The notes under the pieces: model-generated
What the model was told of the DNA's origin: nothing
The model's input: only the letters and a program-made list of their open reading frames with translations
The model's database searches: none
Source of the DNA: Pseudomonas sp. GM78
GTDB lineage: Bacteria > Pseudomonadota > Gammaproteobacteria > Pseudomonadales > Pseudomonadaceae
Assembly: GCF_000282475.1 (NCBI RefSeq)
Contig: NZ_AKJF01000141.1
Span: forward strand, 1 to 38,652
Length of the DNA: 38,652 nucleotides
Direction: 5' to 3'
In this document: positions 22,784-31,024 of the stretch, one piece after another
Numbering within the stretch: the first letter of the stretch is position 1
How the letters are laid out: every line of letters starts with the position of its first letter
Position numbers and translations under genes: made by a program

Positions 22784-23482
22784 ATGTCCGCCTGCCAGAC
22801 TCCTATCATCGTCGCCCTGGATTTCCCTACCCGTGACGCCGCACTGAAGCTGGCCGACCAGTTGGACCCGAAACTGTGCCGGGTCAAAGTCGGTAAAGAA
22901 CTGTTCACCAGCTGCGCTTCGGAAATCGTCGGCACCCTGCGAGACAAGGGTTTCGAAGTGTTCCTGGACCTCAAGTTCCACGACATCCCCAACACCACGG
23001 CCATGGCGGTCAAGGCCGCGGCGGAAATGGGCGTGTGGATGGTCAACGTCCACTGCTCCGGTGGCCTGCGCATGATGGCGGCTTGCCGCGAAGTGCTGGA
23101 CCAGCGTACCGGGCCAAAACCGCTGCTGATCGGTGTGACGGTGTTGACCAGCATGGAGCGTGAGGACCTGGCCGGTATCGGTCTGGACATCGAGCCGCAG
23201 GAGCAGGTGCTGCGTCTGGCGGCACTGGCGGAAAAAGCCGGGATGGATGGCCTGGTGTGCTCGGCCCTGGAAGCCCAGGCGCTGAAATCGGCGCACCCGT
23301 CGCTGCAACTGGTGACCCCGGGGATTCGTCCGGCGGGCAGCGCCCAGGACGACCAGCGCCGCATCCTGACTCCGCGCCAGGCGCTGGATGCCGGTTCCGA
23401 TTACCTGGTGATCGGCCGTCCGATCAGCCAGGCGGCGGATCCGGCCAAGGCACTGGCTTCGGTGGTCGCCGAGCTGGCGTGA
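22784..23482 (+). CDS. pyrF: Orotidine 5'-phosphate decarboxylase PyrF
   Basis: Last step of UMP synthesis: decarboxylates OMP. The 232 residues begin [20 protein letters not shown]. The catalytic array is [12 protein letters not shown] with D62, K64 and D67. Phosphate-binding elements are [18 protein letters not shown] and [14 protein letters not shown]. This length and the start with GAGAG seven bases upstream fit the family; an in-frame ATG at 22748 lies inside the -10 region and would add 12 residues, so it is unlikely. It is transcribed away from the two-component pair. A REP-like pair follows 13 bp past the stop. Confidence 0.97.
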   Translation: MSACQTPIIVALDFPTRDAALKLADQLDPKLCRVKVGKELFTSCASEIVGTLRDKGFEVFLDLKFHDIPNTTAMAVKAAAEMGVWMVNVHCSGGLRMMAACREVLDQRTGPKPLLIGVTVLTSMEREDLAGIGLDIEPQEQVLRLAALAEKAGMDGLVCSALEAQALKSAHPSLQLVTPGIRPAGSAQDDQRRILTPRQALDAGSDYLVIGRPISQAADPAKALASVVAELA

Positions 23483-23495
23483 TCGCCGCTAAACC

Positions 23496-23585
23496 TGTAG
23501 GAGTGAGCCTGCTCGCGATGAGGGCGTGTCAGTCGACATGAATGTTGTCTGATACAACGCTATCGCGAGCAGGCTCACTCCTACA
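23496..23585. repeat. REP-like inverted repeat pair after pyrF
   Basis: Perfect 24-bp arms, 23496-23519 (tgtaggagtgagcctgctcg and four more bases) and 23562-23585, separated by 42 bp. The arm is the same sequence as the outer arm of the 3446 pair. It lies between the convergent pyrF and oxidoreductase genes, with the right arm ending nine bases from the oxidoreductase stop. Confidence 0.9.
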
Positions 23586-23593
23586 TGGTGACT

Positions 23594-24598
23594 TCAAACC
23601 TTCAGAACCAACTTGCCGAAATTCTCCCCGCTGAACAACTTCATCAGCGTCTCCGGGAACGTCTCCAGCCCCTCCACGATGTCTTCCTTGCTCTTGAGTT
23701 GCCCCTTGGCCATCCAGCCGGCCATTTCCTGTCCGGCGGCGGCGAACTGCGCGGCGTAGTCCATCACCACAAAACCTTCCATGCGTGCGCGGTTGACCAG
23801 CAGTGACAGGTAGTTGGCCGGGCCCTTGACCGCTTCCTTGTTGTTGTACTGGCTGATGGCGCCACAGATCACCACCCGGGCTTTCAGGTTCAAGCGGCTC
23901 AATACCGCGTCGAGGATGTCGCCGCCGACGTTGTCGAAATACACGTCGACGCCTTTGGGGCATTCGCGCTTGAGGCCTGCAACGACGTCTTCGTTCTTGT
24001 AGTCGATGACACCGTCAAAACCCAGTTCGTCGATGAGGAACCTGCACTTGTCCGCGCCGCCGGCGATGCCGACTACCCGGCAACCCTTGATCTTGGCAAT
24101 CTGCCCGGCAATGCTGCCCACCGCACCGGCAGCGCCCGACAGCACCACGGTATCGCCGGCCTTGGGCGCACCCACGTCGAGCAACGCGAAGTAAGCGGTC
24201 ATGCCGGTCATGCCCAGCGCGGACAGATAGCGCGGCAGCGGCGCGAGTTTCGGATCGACCTTATAGAACCCGCGCGGCTCACCCAGGTAATAATCCTGCA
24301 CGCCGAGGGCGCCGTTGACGTAGTCGCCGACTGCGAACCCCGGGTTGCTCGAAGCCACGACTTTGCCCACGCCCAGCGCGCGCATCACTTCGCCGAGACC
24401 GACCGGCGGGATGTAGGACTTGCCTTCGTTCATCCAGCCGCGCATGGCCGGGTCCAGGGACAGGTATTCGTTCTTGACCAGGATCTGGCCTGCAGCCGGC
24501 TCGCCGACCGGTACTTCCTGATAGGTAAAGGTTTCCCGGGTCGCGGCACCCACTGGGCGTTTGGCGAGCAGAAATTGGCGATTGGTCTGGGACGTCAT
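23594..24598 (-). CDS. NADPH-dependent MDR-family oxidoreductase (CurA/leukotriene B4 dehydrogenase-like)
   Basis: 334 residues of the zinc-free medium-chain dehydrogenase/reductase group that reduces alkenals and enones with NADPH. The N-terminus NRQFLLAKRPVG and TFTYQEVPVGEPAAGQILVK fit this group. LSLDPAMRGWMNEGKSY is the group signature and ALGMTGMTAYFALLDVG leads into the Rossmann motif LSGAAGAVGSIAGQIAKIKG. FDNVGGDILDAVLSRL follows. No zinc-ligand cysteine cluster is seen. A GTG at 24607 would add three residues (MPA); neither start has a clear ribosome site, and I take the ATG. It faces away from the SDR gene across a 236-bp divergent gap. The physiological substrate is unknown. Confidence 0.9.
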   Translation of the reverse strand: MTSQTNRQFLLAKRPVGAATRETFTYQEVPVGEPAAGQILVKNEYLSLDPAMRGWMNEGKSYIPPVGLGEVMRALGVGKVVASSNPGFAVGDYVNGALGVQDYYLGEPRGFYKVDPKLAPLPRYLSALGMTGMTAYFALLDVGAPKAGDTVVLSGAAGAVGSIAGQIAKIKGCRVVGIAGGADKCRFLIDELGFDGVIDYKNEDVVAGLKRECPKGVDVYFDNVGGDILDAVLSRLNLKARVVICGAISQYNNKEAVKGPANYLSLLVNRARMEGFVVMDYAAQFAAAGQEMAGWMAKGQLKSKEDIVEGLETFPETLMKLFSGENFGKLVLKV

Positions 24599-24834
24599 GG
24601 CAGGCACTCAGGATGAATGAAACCTTGTTGATAGACCCTCAAGGTCGATGTCGCAAGTTCGGCTGATGCGGCGAATACGGACTGATCCAGTGCAGTGATA
24701 GTTGGTACGGTAGTTCCATCACTGTCGCTCATGGGGGCTCAACCGGCCTTTTGATAGTGCTGCCGGGCCATGGGGGCTATGGCTATGCTGGGGAACACGC
24801 GATCCCCCGCAAACTTATCTTCGAGGACTGAACA

Positions 24835-25596
24835 ATGAGCATGACGTTTTCCGGCCAGGTGGCAGTAGTGACAGGCGCGGCAGCCGGCATTGGCCGGGCC
24901 ACTGCCCAGGCGTTTGCCGCCGAAGGCCTGAAGGTGGTGGTGGCCGACATGGACACCGCGGGCGGCGAGGGCACGGTCGCGCTGATCCGTACGGCAGGCG
25001 GCGAAGCGACGTTCGTGCGTTGCAACGTGACACTGGAAAGCGATGTAAAGAATCTGATGGATGAAGTGGTCAATACCTACGGCCGTCTCGACTATGCCTT
25101 CAACAATGCCGGTATCGAGATCGAGAAAGGCAAGCTGGCCGAGGGTACGGTCGACGAGTTTGACGCGATCATGGGCGTCAACGTCAAGGGTGTCTGGCTG
25201 TGCATGAAATACCAGCTTCCTTTGCTGCTGGCCCAGGGCGGCGGTGCAATCGTCAACACCGCGTCAGTGGCCGGCCTTGGGGCTGCGCCGAAGATGAGCA
25301 TCTACGCGGCGTCCAAGCACGCGGTCATCGGCCTGACCAAATCGGCCGCGATTGAATACGCCAAGAAAAAAATCCGCGTCAATGCCGTGTGCCCGGCGGT
25401 GATCGACACCGACATGTTCCGCCGTGCTTATGAAGCAGACCCGAAGAAAGGCGAGTTCGCCAATGCGATGCACCCGGTCGGCCGCATCGGCAAGGTCGAA
25501 GAAATCGCCAGCGCGGTGCTGTACCTGTGCAGCGATGGCGCGGCGTTCACCACGGGGCACTCATTGGCCGTGGATGGCGGAGTTACCGCGTTTTGA
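24835..25596 (+). CDS. Short-chain dehydrogenase/reductase (SDR)
   Basis: 253-residue classical SDR using NAD(P). The cofactor motif TGAAAGIG is at 13-20, the acidic residue after strand two (VVADMD) favours NAD, NNAG is at 90-93, and the catalytic triad is S144 (NTASVAG), Y157 and K161 (YAASKHA). The C-terminal PVGRIGKVEEIASAVLYLCS and TGHSLAVDGGVTAF are typical. GAGGA lies eight bases before the ATG. It is often labelled glucose 1-dehydrogenase by similarity, but nothing here fixes the substrate. It is divergent from the MDR oxidoreductase, so a shared control region is possible. Confidence 0.93.
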   Translation: MSMTFSGQVAVVTGAAAGIGRATAQAFAAEGLKVVVADMDTAGGEGTVALIRTAGGEATFVRCNVTLESDVKNLMDEVVNTYGRLDYAFNNAGIEIEKGKLAEGTVDEFDAIMGVNVKGVWLCMKYQLPLLLAQGGGAIVNTASVAGLGAAPKMSIYAASKHAVIGLTKSAAIEYAKKKIRVNAVCPAVIDTDMFRRAYEADPKKGEFANAMHPVGRIGKVEEIASAVLYLCSDGAAFTTGHSLAVDGGVTAF

Positions 25597-25731
25597 TAGC
25601 GGATCGACCTCCAGCGTTCTGAAAGCGACGTTGACGTAGCTTTTTGCCATTATTCAGGCGCCAGAGTCTTGTGTTGATACAGGGCCATTGCGACTCTGCC
25701 GCTACTGATAATGGCGGGGGGACTGAGTGCA

Positions 25732-27696
25732 ATGAATTCGGCCGTGCAAGGACGTTTTGCCAACCTCGGTATGGCAAAAAAACTGGGTGTGGGGTTTGCG
25801 CTGGTGTTGTTGCTGACAGCCCTGGTGGCGGCGATCGGCGTATGGTCGCTGCAAACCATCAGCCAGCGCTTCGACGGGCTCAAGCAGATGTCTTCGCTCA
25901 ACAGCGGCCTGCTCAAGGTGCGACTGCTGGAGCAGGAATATGCCTTGCACGGCAGCCCGAAAACCGTCGATGCCCTGCACGCAGGCGTTGACGGCCTGAT
26001 CGACCTGGCAAACCAGCTCAAGTCAGCGTCGGCGACCAACGTACCGGTGATGAATGATGTCGAGCAGTCCCTGGTCGCTTACCGCAAGGCGTTTGACGAG
26101 TTTGTCTCGCTCAGCCAGGCCAAGGACCTGGCGCTGGAAATGGCCAGTTGGTCGGTGTCCAGCGTGGCCAACAACCTCGACATCCTGCAAGCCGGGCTCG
26201 CCGATGATGGCGCTTATACCTTGAAGGAAACCGAAGGCAAGGACGGGGCGGCATTCATCGAGCAAGCCAGTCAGGTCAGCCAGGTTTCGCGGTTGATGCT
26301 GCAAGCCATGAACGAAGCACGCGTGCGTCTGGACCAGAGCCGCAAGGGCGACGACAGCGCCGGGCAGGGCAAGATCGAGCAGGCCAGCCAGGCGCTGACC
26401 CAGGCCGAGCAACTAAAGACCACGGTCAAGGATGAGGGCTACCAGACGGTCCTCAATGAAGTCACCGGCCATATCGCCAGCTTCAGCGACAAGCTCGCTG
26501 AGTACACCGGCCTGCTGGAGCAGGAAAAAACCGTCTACCAGCAATTGCATCAACGCGCTGCCCAAGTGGTGGAACGGGTGGATCAGGCCTATGTCGCTGA
26601 AGACCAGTCGATGCAGGCGCAACTGAAAAACAACTCCCTGCTGATACTCGGCTCTTCCGTGCTGGCCTTGCTGGTCGGCTTGATTGCGGCCTGGGTAATT
26701 ACCCGCTTGATCGTGGCGCCGCTGCGCACTGTGATTAAGGTGGCGCAGCAGATCGCTGCAGGGGACCTGAGTGCGAAGGTCGAAGTGACCCGCCGTGACG
26801 AGATCGGTCAGTTGATGCAGGCCATGCAGCAGATGGGTGCAGGGCTGAGCCAAATTGTCAGCGGCTTGCAGGCGGGCATCGAGCAGTTGGCCACTTCAGC
26901 GCAATCCTTGTCTGCCGTGACCGAACAGACCAACCTCGAAGTCAGCAGCCAGAAGGAAGAAACCGAGCAGGTGGCGACGGCCATGAACCAGATGACCGCC
27001 ACTGTGCACGACGTCGCGCGTAATGCGGAGGAGGCCGCGCTGGCGGCGCAAACGGCCGATGGCAAGGTTGAAAGCGGGCAACAGGTGGTGCGCCAGAGCA
27101 TGGTGCGGATCGAGCAACTGGCGGATTCCGCCACGTCGGCCAGTTCAAGCATCGAAAGCCTGAGTGCGGAAATCCAGAACATCGGCACGGTGCTGGGCGT
27201 TATCAAGAGCGTGGCGGAACAGACCAACCTGTTGGCCCTGAACGCGGCCATCGAAGCGGCCCGGGCTGGCGAGCAGGGCAGGGGCTTTGCGGTGGTGGCC
27301 GATGAAGTGCGGGCCCTGGCCAAGCGCACCCAGCAATCGACCGAAGAGATCGAGCGACTGGTCAGCGCCTTGCGCTCTGCGGCGCAGGCCTCGGTGCAGC
27401 AGATACAAAGCAGTGGCGAGTTGGTGAAACTGGCCGTCAGTGATGCACTGCAGACCGAGAGTGCGCTGGGGAGTATTGCGGCGGCCGTGTCCTTGATTCA
27501 GCAGATGAACCAGCAGATCGCCGCTGCTGCCGAGGAGCAGAGCTCGGTGGCCGAGGAAATCAATCGCAGCGTCACGAGCATTCGTGCGAGTGCGGACCAG
27601 TCTTCGCTGGCGATGCAGGGCAACGCGGCGTCGAGTATCGAGTTGGCGCAGTTGGGGGTTGAGTTGAAGGGGATGGTGGGGCATTTCAGGCTTTAA
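25732..27696 (+). CDS. Methyl-accepting chemotaxis protein with long helical (HBM-like) sensor domain
   Basis: 654-residue chemoreceptor. TM1 is about 17-39 ([20 protein letters not shown]), the periplasmic region about 40-300, TM2 about 301-323 ([20 protein letters not shown]), HAMP about 324-376 ([20 protein letters not shown]) and the signalling domain to the end. The hairpin tip [20 protein letters not shown] is followed by [16 protein letters not shown]. The 260-residue, all-helical sensor region matches the size of the helical bimodular domain of McpS-type receptors, which bind organic acids; that is by size and helix content only. There is no C-terminal CheR-binding pentapeptide. The ATG at 25732 has GGGGGGA nine bases upstream; an ATG at 25711 would add seven residues. 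Confidence 0.92.
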   Translation: MNSAVQGRFANLGMAKKLGVGFALVLLLTALVAAIGVWSLQTISQRFDGLKQMSSLNSGLLKVRLLEQEYALHGSPKTVDALHAGVDGLIDLANQLKSASATNVPVMNDVEQSLVAYRKAFDEFVSLSQAKDLALEMASWSVSSVANNLDILQAGLADDGAYTLKETEGKDGAAFIEQASQVSQVSRLMLQAMNEARVRLDQSRKGDDSAGQGKIEQASQALTQAEQLKTTVKDEGYQTVLNEVTGHIASFSDKLAEYTGLLEQEKTVYQQLHQRAAQVVERVDQAYVAEDQSMQAQLKNNSLLILGSSVLALLVGLIAAWVITRLIVAPLRTVIKVAQQIAAGDLSAKVEVTRRDEIGQLMQAMQQMGAGLSQIVSGLQAGIEQLATSAQSLSAVTEQTNLEVSSQKEETEQVATAMNQMTATVHDVARNAEEAALAAQTADGKVESGQQVVRQSMVRIEQLADSATSASSSIESLSAEIQNIGTVLGVIKSVAEQTNLLALNAAIEAARAGEQGRGFAVVADEVRALAKRTQQSTEEIERLVSALRSAAQASVQQIQSSGELVKLAVSDALQTESALGSIAAAVSLIQQMNQQIAAAAEEQSSVAEEINRSVTSIRASADQSSLAMQGNAASSIELAQLGVELKGMVGHFRL

Positions 27697-27711
27697 TACC
27701 TACCCCTGGAG

Positions 27712-27806
27712 CCTGTAGGAGCAAAGCTTGCTCGCGATGGCTGAGTGTCAGACAACATCGATACAGCTGACCAACCGTTATCGCGAGCAAGCTTTGCTCC
27801 TACAGG
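27712..27806. repeat. REP-like inverted repeat pair after chemoreceptor gene
   Basis: Perfect 27-bp arms (27712-27738 and 27780-27806) beginning cctgtaggagcaaagcttgc, with a 41-bp centre. Same architecture as the other three first-class pairs. It lies between convergent genes, beside a terminator. Confidence 0.9.
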
Positions 27807-27807
27807 G

Positions 27808-27838
27808 CAAAAAAAGCCACCTGACCCGGTGGCTTTTC
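27808..27838. terminator. Bidirectional terminator between convergent genes
   Basis: Stem AGCCACC / GGTGGCT (27815-27821 and 27828-27834) with a TGACCC loop, followed by TTTT on the plus strand and by seven T residues on the minus strand. Serves the chemoreceptor gene and the facing 256-residue gene. Confidence 0.88.
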
Positions 27839-27854
27839 TACGTTGTTCGAATGA

Positions 27855-28625
27855 TCAGTCGTAGATCACTTTCTTCTTCCAGTCCGCATCCGCCTCGACA
27901 TCCTTGAGGCCTTCGGTCAATTGGTTGATGTCGCCTTCTACAGGAGCTATACGGTCCATGACCTGGTCGTTGGCGCGGGCCAGGAGTTTTTCCAGGTATT
28001 CCAGTTGTTCGGCATAAACCTGGGGATCTTGCTGTTTGCGCAGGTACTGCACGCCGCGTTCGAACGCCAGCCGTGCCTGGCCCGGCTGGTTCTGTTGCAG
28101 GGAATGCTGGCCGAGGTTGTTGAAAAACTCGATGTGCAGCAGCACCAGGATGTGGCGCACTTCACGGATCCAGCCCTTGGCTTCGCTGGGTGGCAGGAAA
28201 CCATCCTGGGCAGCGCGGGTGATCTGGCCGTGCAGGGCTTCGAGCAGGAAACGCACGTCCTTGGCCTTGGCTTCCGTCTGGATCGGTGCCGGCGGATTGT
28301 TGACCGGAATCGATTCGCCCTGGCCCACCAGAGCTTCCAGTTCGCTGATCCGTGCCTTGAGATTGGCGCTGGTCTTTTCCAGGTTCAGCAGGCGTTGGCA
28401 AACATTCAGTTCCAGGCGGGTCAGCAACAGCTTGAGCCCTGGCGTCATCAACTGGCCGGGAAACGTCTCGGTGATCTCACCACAGCGACGCAGGCGGTCA
28501 TTGAGTTCAACCTTGGTGCGGGCCTTTTCCAGCTTATTGTTTTCCACCACATGGTTGATGTAGCCAATGGCGATCAAGAGTGCAATCCCGGCTCCGACGA
28601 GCAGGGCGATCATGAGTGGTGTCAC
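27855..28625 (-). CDS. Membrane-anchored helical protein of unknown function
   Basis: 256 residues. One N-terminal membrane segment (LMIALLVGAGIALLIAIGYI) is followed by a charged stretch, a helical or coiled-coil segment (about 70-100, LNLEKTSANLKARISELEAL), a Pro-rich linker (PVNNPPAPIQTEAK), and a C-terminal helical part resembling tetratricopeptide-type repeats (QQNQPGQARLAFERGVQYLR and QVYAEQLEYLEKLLARANDQ). I recognise it only as a conserved pseudomonad protein, sometimes mislabelled as a repair ATPase; no ATPase motif is visible. The GTG start at 28625 has AGAGG eight bases upstream; the internal ATG four codons on has none. The Cys-free helical tail faces the cytoplasm if the N-terminus is out. 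Confidence 0.8.
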   Translation of the reverse strand: MTPLMIALLVGAGIALLIAIGYINHVVENNKLEKARTKVELNDRLRRCGEITETFPGQLMTPGLKLLLTRLELNVCQRLLNLEKTSANLKARISELEALVGQGESIPVNNPPAPIQTEAKAKDVRFLLEALHGQITRAAQDGFLPPSEAKGWIREVRHILVLLHIEFFNNLGQHSLQQNQPGQARLAFERGVQYLRKQQDPQVYAEQLEYLEKLLARANDQVMDRIAPVEGDINQLTEGLKDVEADADWKKKVIYD

Positions 28626-28964
28626 CGGTAAGACCTCTTTATAGGGTTTGCATGCGAGTGAAGTCGCCTGGCTCGGCGTGGCTGAAGTTGTATCGGCCGC
28701 GGCCCGCTTATATAAATGCTGGCACTCTGGAGCATATTGCCATCACTCATGACGTCGACTATAACGTCTTGGTGGGTGTCAGAATATAGGCGCCAGACCC
28801 CAGGCGACGGAAAAGCCGGGAGGGGCCGTAAAGCAACGCGAAGTCATTGATTTAAATAAATTTATAACAGGGGGTTGACGACCTCTCAATCCATCCATAG
28901 AATGCGCGCCACTTGCAGCGTAAAGCGAACAGCGAAACGAAGCAGGGAGTGAATGTTGTAGTGT
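28626..28964. other. Intergenic control region ahead of the tRNA operon
   Basis: 339 bp without a gene. The left part should hold the promoter of the minus-strand helical protein gene. An inverted repeat GACGT/ACGTC lies at about 28751-28768. The right part holds the AT-rich upstream element and the tRNA promoter, followed by a short leader to 28964. Confidence 0.6.
28846..28903 (+). promoter_or_regulatory. Sigma-70 promoter of the tRNA operon, with UP-like element
   Basis: -35 TTGACG (28875-28880), exactly 17 bp spacer, -10 TAGAAT (28898-28903). Upstream is AT-rich TTGATTTAAATAAATTTATA (28849-28868), as in UP elements. The bases after the -10 are GCGCGCC, the GC-rich discriminator of promoters inhibited by ppGpp and DksA. 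Confidence 0.82.
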
Positions 28965-29040
28965 GTCCCCTTCGTCTAGTGGCCTAGGACACCGCCCTTT
29001 CACGGCGGTAACAGGGGTTCGAGTCCCCTAGGGGACGCCA
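28965..29040 (+). tRNA. tRNA-Glu (anticodon TTC)
   Basis: 76 nt with encoded CCA. Acceptor GTCCCCT/AGGGGAC, anticodon stem CCGCC/GGCGG with loop CTTTCAC (anticodon TTC, 28999-29001), T loop GTTCGAG. First gene of the operon and identical in sequence to the copy at 29223. Confidence 0.98.
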
Positions 29041-29042
29041 AT

Positions 29043-29118
<76 letters not shown>

Positions 29119-29222
29119 ATTTTAAACAGTATTGCTTTCGGGCGGTACTGAGTGAAACCAGAACCAAGTCTTCGGATGCGGATCTGGGCACCGAAACACA
29201 CACCATGTGTTCCGGGCAGCGT

Positions 29223-29298
29223 GTCCCCTTCGTCTAGTGGCCTAGGACACCGCCCTTTCACGGCGGTAACAGGGGTTCGAGTCCCCTAGGGGACGCCA
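29223..29298 (+). tRNA. tRNA-Glu (anticodon TTC), second copy
   Basis: Same 76-nt sequence as the copy at 28965. The 104-bp spacer ahead of it has no tRNA and no terminator, so it belongs to the same transcript. Confidence 0.98.
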
Positions 29299-29301
29299 TT
29301 T

Positions 29302-29377
<76 letters not shown>

Positions 29378-29391
29378 TATTTAACGAGAAT

Positions 29392-29416
29392 GCCGCTCAC
29401 CGAGCGGCGTTTTTGT
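29392..29416 (+). terminator. Terminator inside the tRNA array (duplicated unit, copy 1)
   Basis: Stem GCCGCTC / GAGCGGC (29392-29398 and 29402-29408) with an ACC loop and a GTTTTTGTTT tail. Its flanks (ATATTTAAC before and GTTTTTGTTTGC after) repeat those of the terminator at 29539. Confidence 0.85.
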
Positions 29417-29418
29417 TT

Positions 29419-29451
29419 GCAACAAGTGTTTGAGTCCCCTTGGGGATGTAA
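29419..29451 (+). pseudogene. Decayed 3' end of a tRNA-Glu
   Basis: 33 bases align without gaps to the last 33 bases of tRNA-Glu (29266-29298), matching at 25 positions. The T-stem core GAGTCCCCT and GGGGA remain, while the T-loop C and the CCA end are changed. It stands three bases before the third tRNA-Gly, the spacing an intact Glu gene has in the second pair. The 5' half is absent, so it cannot be functional. Confidence 0.8.
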
Positions 29452-29454
29452 TTT

Positions 29455-29530
<76 letters not shown>

Positions 29531-29538
29531 TATTTAAC

Positions 29539-29567
29539 AAAAACGCCGCTCATTGAGCGGCGTTTTT
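29539..29567 (+). terminator. Terminator ending the tRNA operon (duplicated unit, copy 2)
   Basis: AAAACGCCGCTCA pairs with TGAGCGGCGTTTT around position 29553, followed by TTTGTTTGC. Near-copy of the terminator at 29392. Confidence 0.88.
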
Positions 29568-29593
29568 GTTTGCGCGTGATTTATCGTCATCAC

Positions 29594-29629
29594 AAAAAAA
29601 GCCCGCCAGTCAGACTGAGCGGGCCTTTT
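29594..29629 (-). terminator. Terminator of the LysE-type exporter operon
   Basis: On the minus strand GCCCGC (29624-29619) pairs with GCGGGC (29606-29601), followed by a run of seven T residues. It lies 15 bp past the exporter stop. Confidence 0.88.
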
Positions 29630-29643
29630 GTGTGCGCGCGCAA

Positions 29644-30282
29644 TTACATCGACAGGATCAACCGCCCGGCAAACAGGATCAGGATCACCCCCATGCTGAG
29701 TTCGAACCAGTGCCCCATGCGCATGAACAGCAACCTCACCCGACTGCTGGAAAAGAACAAGGCAACGATCACAAACCACAGGGCATTCACAAGGCACATC
29801 CAGGCACCGTAGAGCGCCTGAATCTCCAGCGGTGTCGTGGCGCTGATGATCGTGGTGAAGATTGCCAGGAAGAACAAGGTGGCCTTGGGATTGGTGGCGT
29901 TGGTCAGAAAGCCCGTCGTAAACGCCTTCAGCAGCGTTTGCTCGACCACTGGCTGATCAGTCGGCTGATCGCCTTCCAAAACGGATTTCGGCCGGCTGCG
30001 CACCAGGCTCACACCCAGATAAAGAATGTAGGCACCCCCCACGACCTTGGCCACCGTCAACAGCCAGGGAATGCTATGCATCAGCGCGCCGACAGCGAGC
30101 AAGGTGTACAGCACGTGCACGGAAATCCCCGCGCCGATCCCCAGTGCCGTGCAGATACCAACCACCCGGCCGAAACGCACACTCTGGCGAATCGTCACGG
30201 CGAAATCCGGTCCGGGAGCGACAACGGCCAGAAAGTGAATTGTTGCCAGTGCCAGGAACTCGCCCAGGTAATTCGAAAGCAT
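29644..30282 (-). CDS. LysE/RhtB-family amino acid exporter
   Basis: 212-residue inner-membrane exporter of the LysE superfamily. The N-terminal LATIHFLAVVAPGPDFAVTI has the family PGP motif. About six hydrophobic segments follow, including ICTALGIGAGISVHVLYTLL, LLTVAKVVGGAYILYLGVSL and the C-terminal MGVILILFAGRLILSM. FLTNATNPKATLFFLAIF is the second family mark. The substrate within the family ranges over Lys, Arg, Thr, homoserine and Leu and cannot be read here. It lies 24 bp after the alanyl-tRNA editing gene, in one operon, divergent from a LysR regulator. Confidence 0.93.
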   Translation of the reverse strand: MLSNYLGEFLALATIHFLAVVAPGPDFAVTIRQSVRFGRVVGICTALGIGAGISVHVLYTLLAVGALMHSIPWLLTVAKVVGGAYILYLGVSLVRSRPKSVLEGDQPTDQPVVEQTLLKAFTTGFLTNATNPKATLFFLAIFTTIISATTPLEIQALYGAWMCLVNALWFVIVALFFSSSRVRLLFMRMGHWFELSMGVILILFAGRLILSM

Positions 30283-30306
30283 CTCAACTCCAGAAGGTCG
30301 CAGGAC

Positions 30307-30933
30307 TCAGTCCACGTGGTAGTGGACGGACAACGTGCCTTTCTTTTGCGAGAGGGCCGTGATCGTGACCGCGCCCAAATCCTTCAGGCTACGTACATGG
30401 GTGCCGCCACAGCCATAAGCGGGCAGTTCACCGAAACTGATTTCCCGGGCGCCTTCGCGCAGCGATGTCAGGCGCGGCAGATCATGGGCGATCCACTGTT
30501 CGAGGCCGTTTTGAACGGTCTGCGCGTCAACGTCCTGCGCCGATTCTGCGGGTTTGAATTGCACCCGCCCTTCGCCGGGCCAGTGATGCGCCTTGATCGG
30601 CATCCAGCCCATGGCCTGGACGAAGTGGCCAATCAAATGGCCGGCCGAATGCATGCGCGTATTGAACTGGCGACGTTGTTCGTCGATCCGGATCTGGGTC
30701 ATGCCAAGGTTGACCGGCTGATCGACGAAATGGACGATCCGGTCTGGGTCCTGGACTACGCGCAGTACCCGGCTCTGGCCAATCCAGCCCGTATCACAAG
30801 GTTGTCCGCCGCCCTGGGGGTGAAACAGGGTGGCGCGCAGTACCACGGCAAATTCGCTCTCGTGGGGTGCGCAGTCCAGGACTTCCACATTGGCCTTGAG
30901 CTCATCACTATGGAAAAAGAGGCGAAGCGTCAT
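30307..30933 (-). CDS. Alanyl-tRNA editing protein (AlaX-like)
   Basis: 208-residue free-standing version of the AlaRS editing domain, which hydrolyses mischarged Ser-tRNA(Ala) or Gly-tRNA(Ala). All zinc ligands are present: H95 and H99 in RMHSAGHLI, and C175 and H179 in YGCGGTHV. FHPQGGGQPCDTG (37-49) is the N-terminal editing-domain motif. The length fits AlaX of the medium type. First gene of the exporter operon. The C-terminal part ends in VTITALSQKKGTLSVHYHVD. The divergent LysR gene starts 91 bp away. Confidence 0.92.
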   Translation of the reverse strand: MTLRLFFHSDELKANVEVLDCAPHESEFAVVLRATLFHPQGGGQPCDTGWIGQSRVLRVVQDPDRIVHFVDQPVNLGMTQIRIDEQRRQFNTRMHSAGHLIGHFVQAMGWMPIKAHHWPGEGRVQFKPAESAQDVDAQTVQNGLEQWIAHDLPRLTSLREGAREISFGELPAYGCGGTHVRSLKDLGAVTITALSQKKGTLSVHYHVD

Positions 30934-31024
30934 ATGCCATGCTCGTATTCAAATTTCTATTTTTTATTATATGAAGCGTGATTTAGCGTGATAATCCGTT
31001 CAAACATCAAAGGACTGTTGCGTT

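Noticed and set aside
24730-24778. Direct repeat CATGGGGGCT (two copies, 39 bp apart) between the oxidoreductases
   Set aside because: Too short and GC-biased to claim as a regulatory site without comparison to relatives.
29566-30981. Long plus-strand frame opposite the exporter and AlaX genes
   Set aside because: Shadow of two genes with clear motifs; it runs straight through their boundary.
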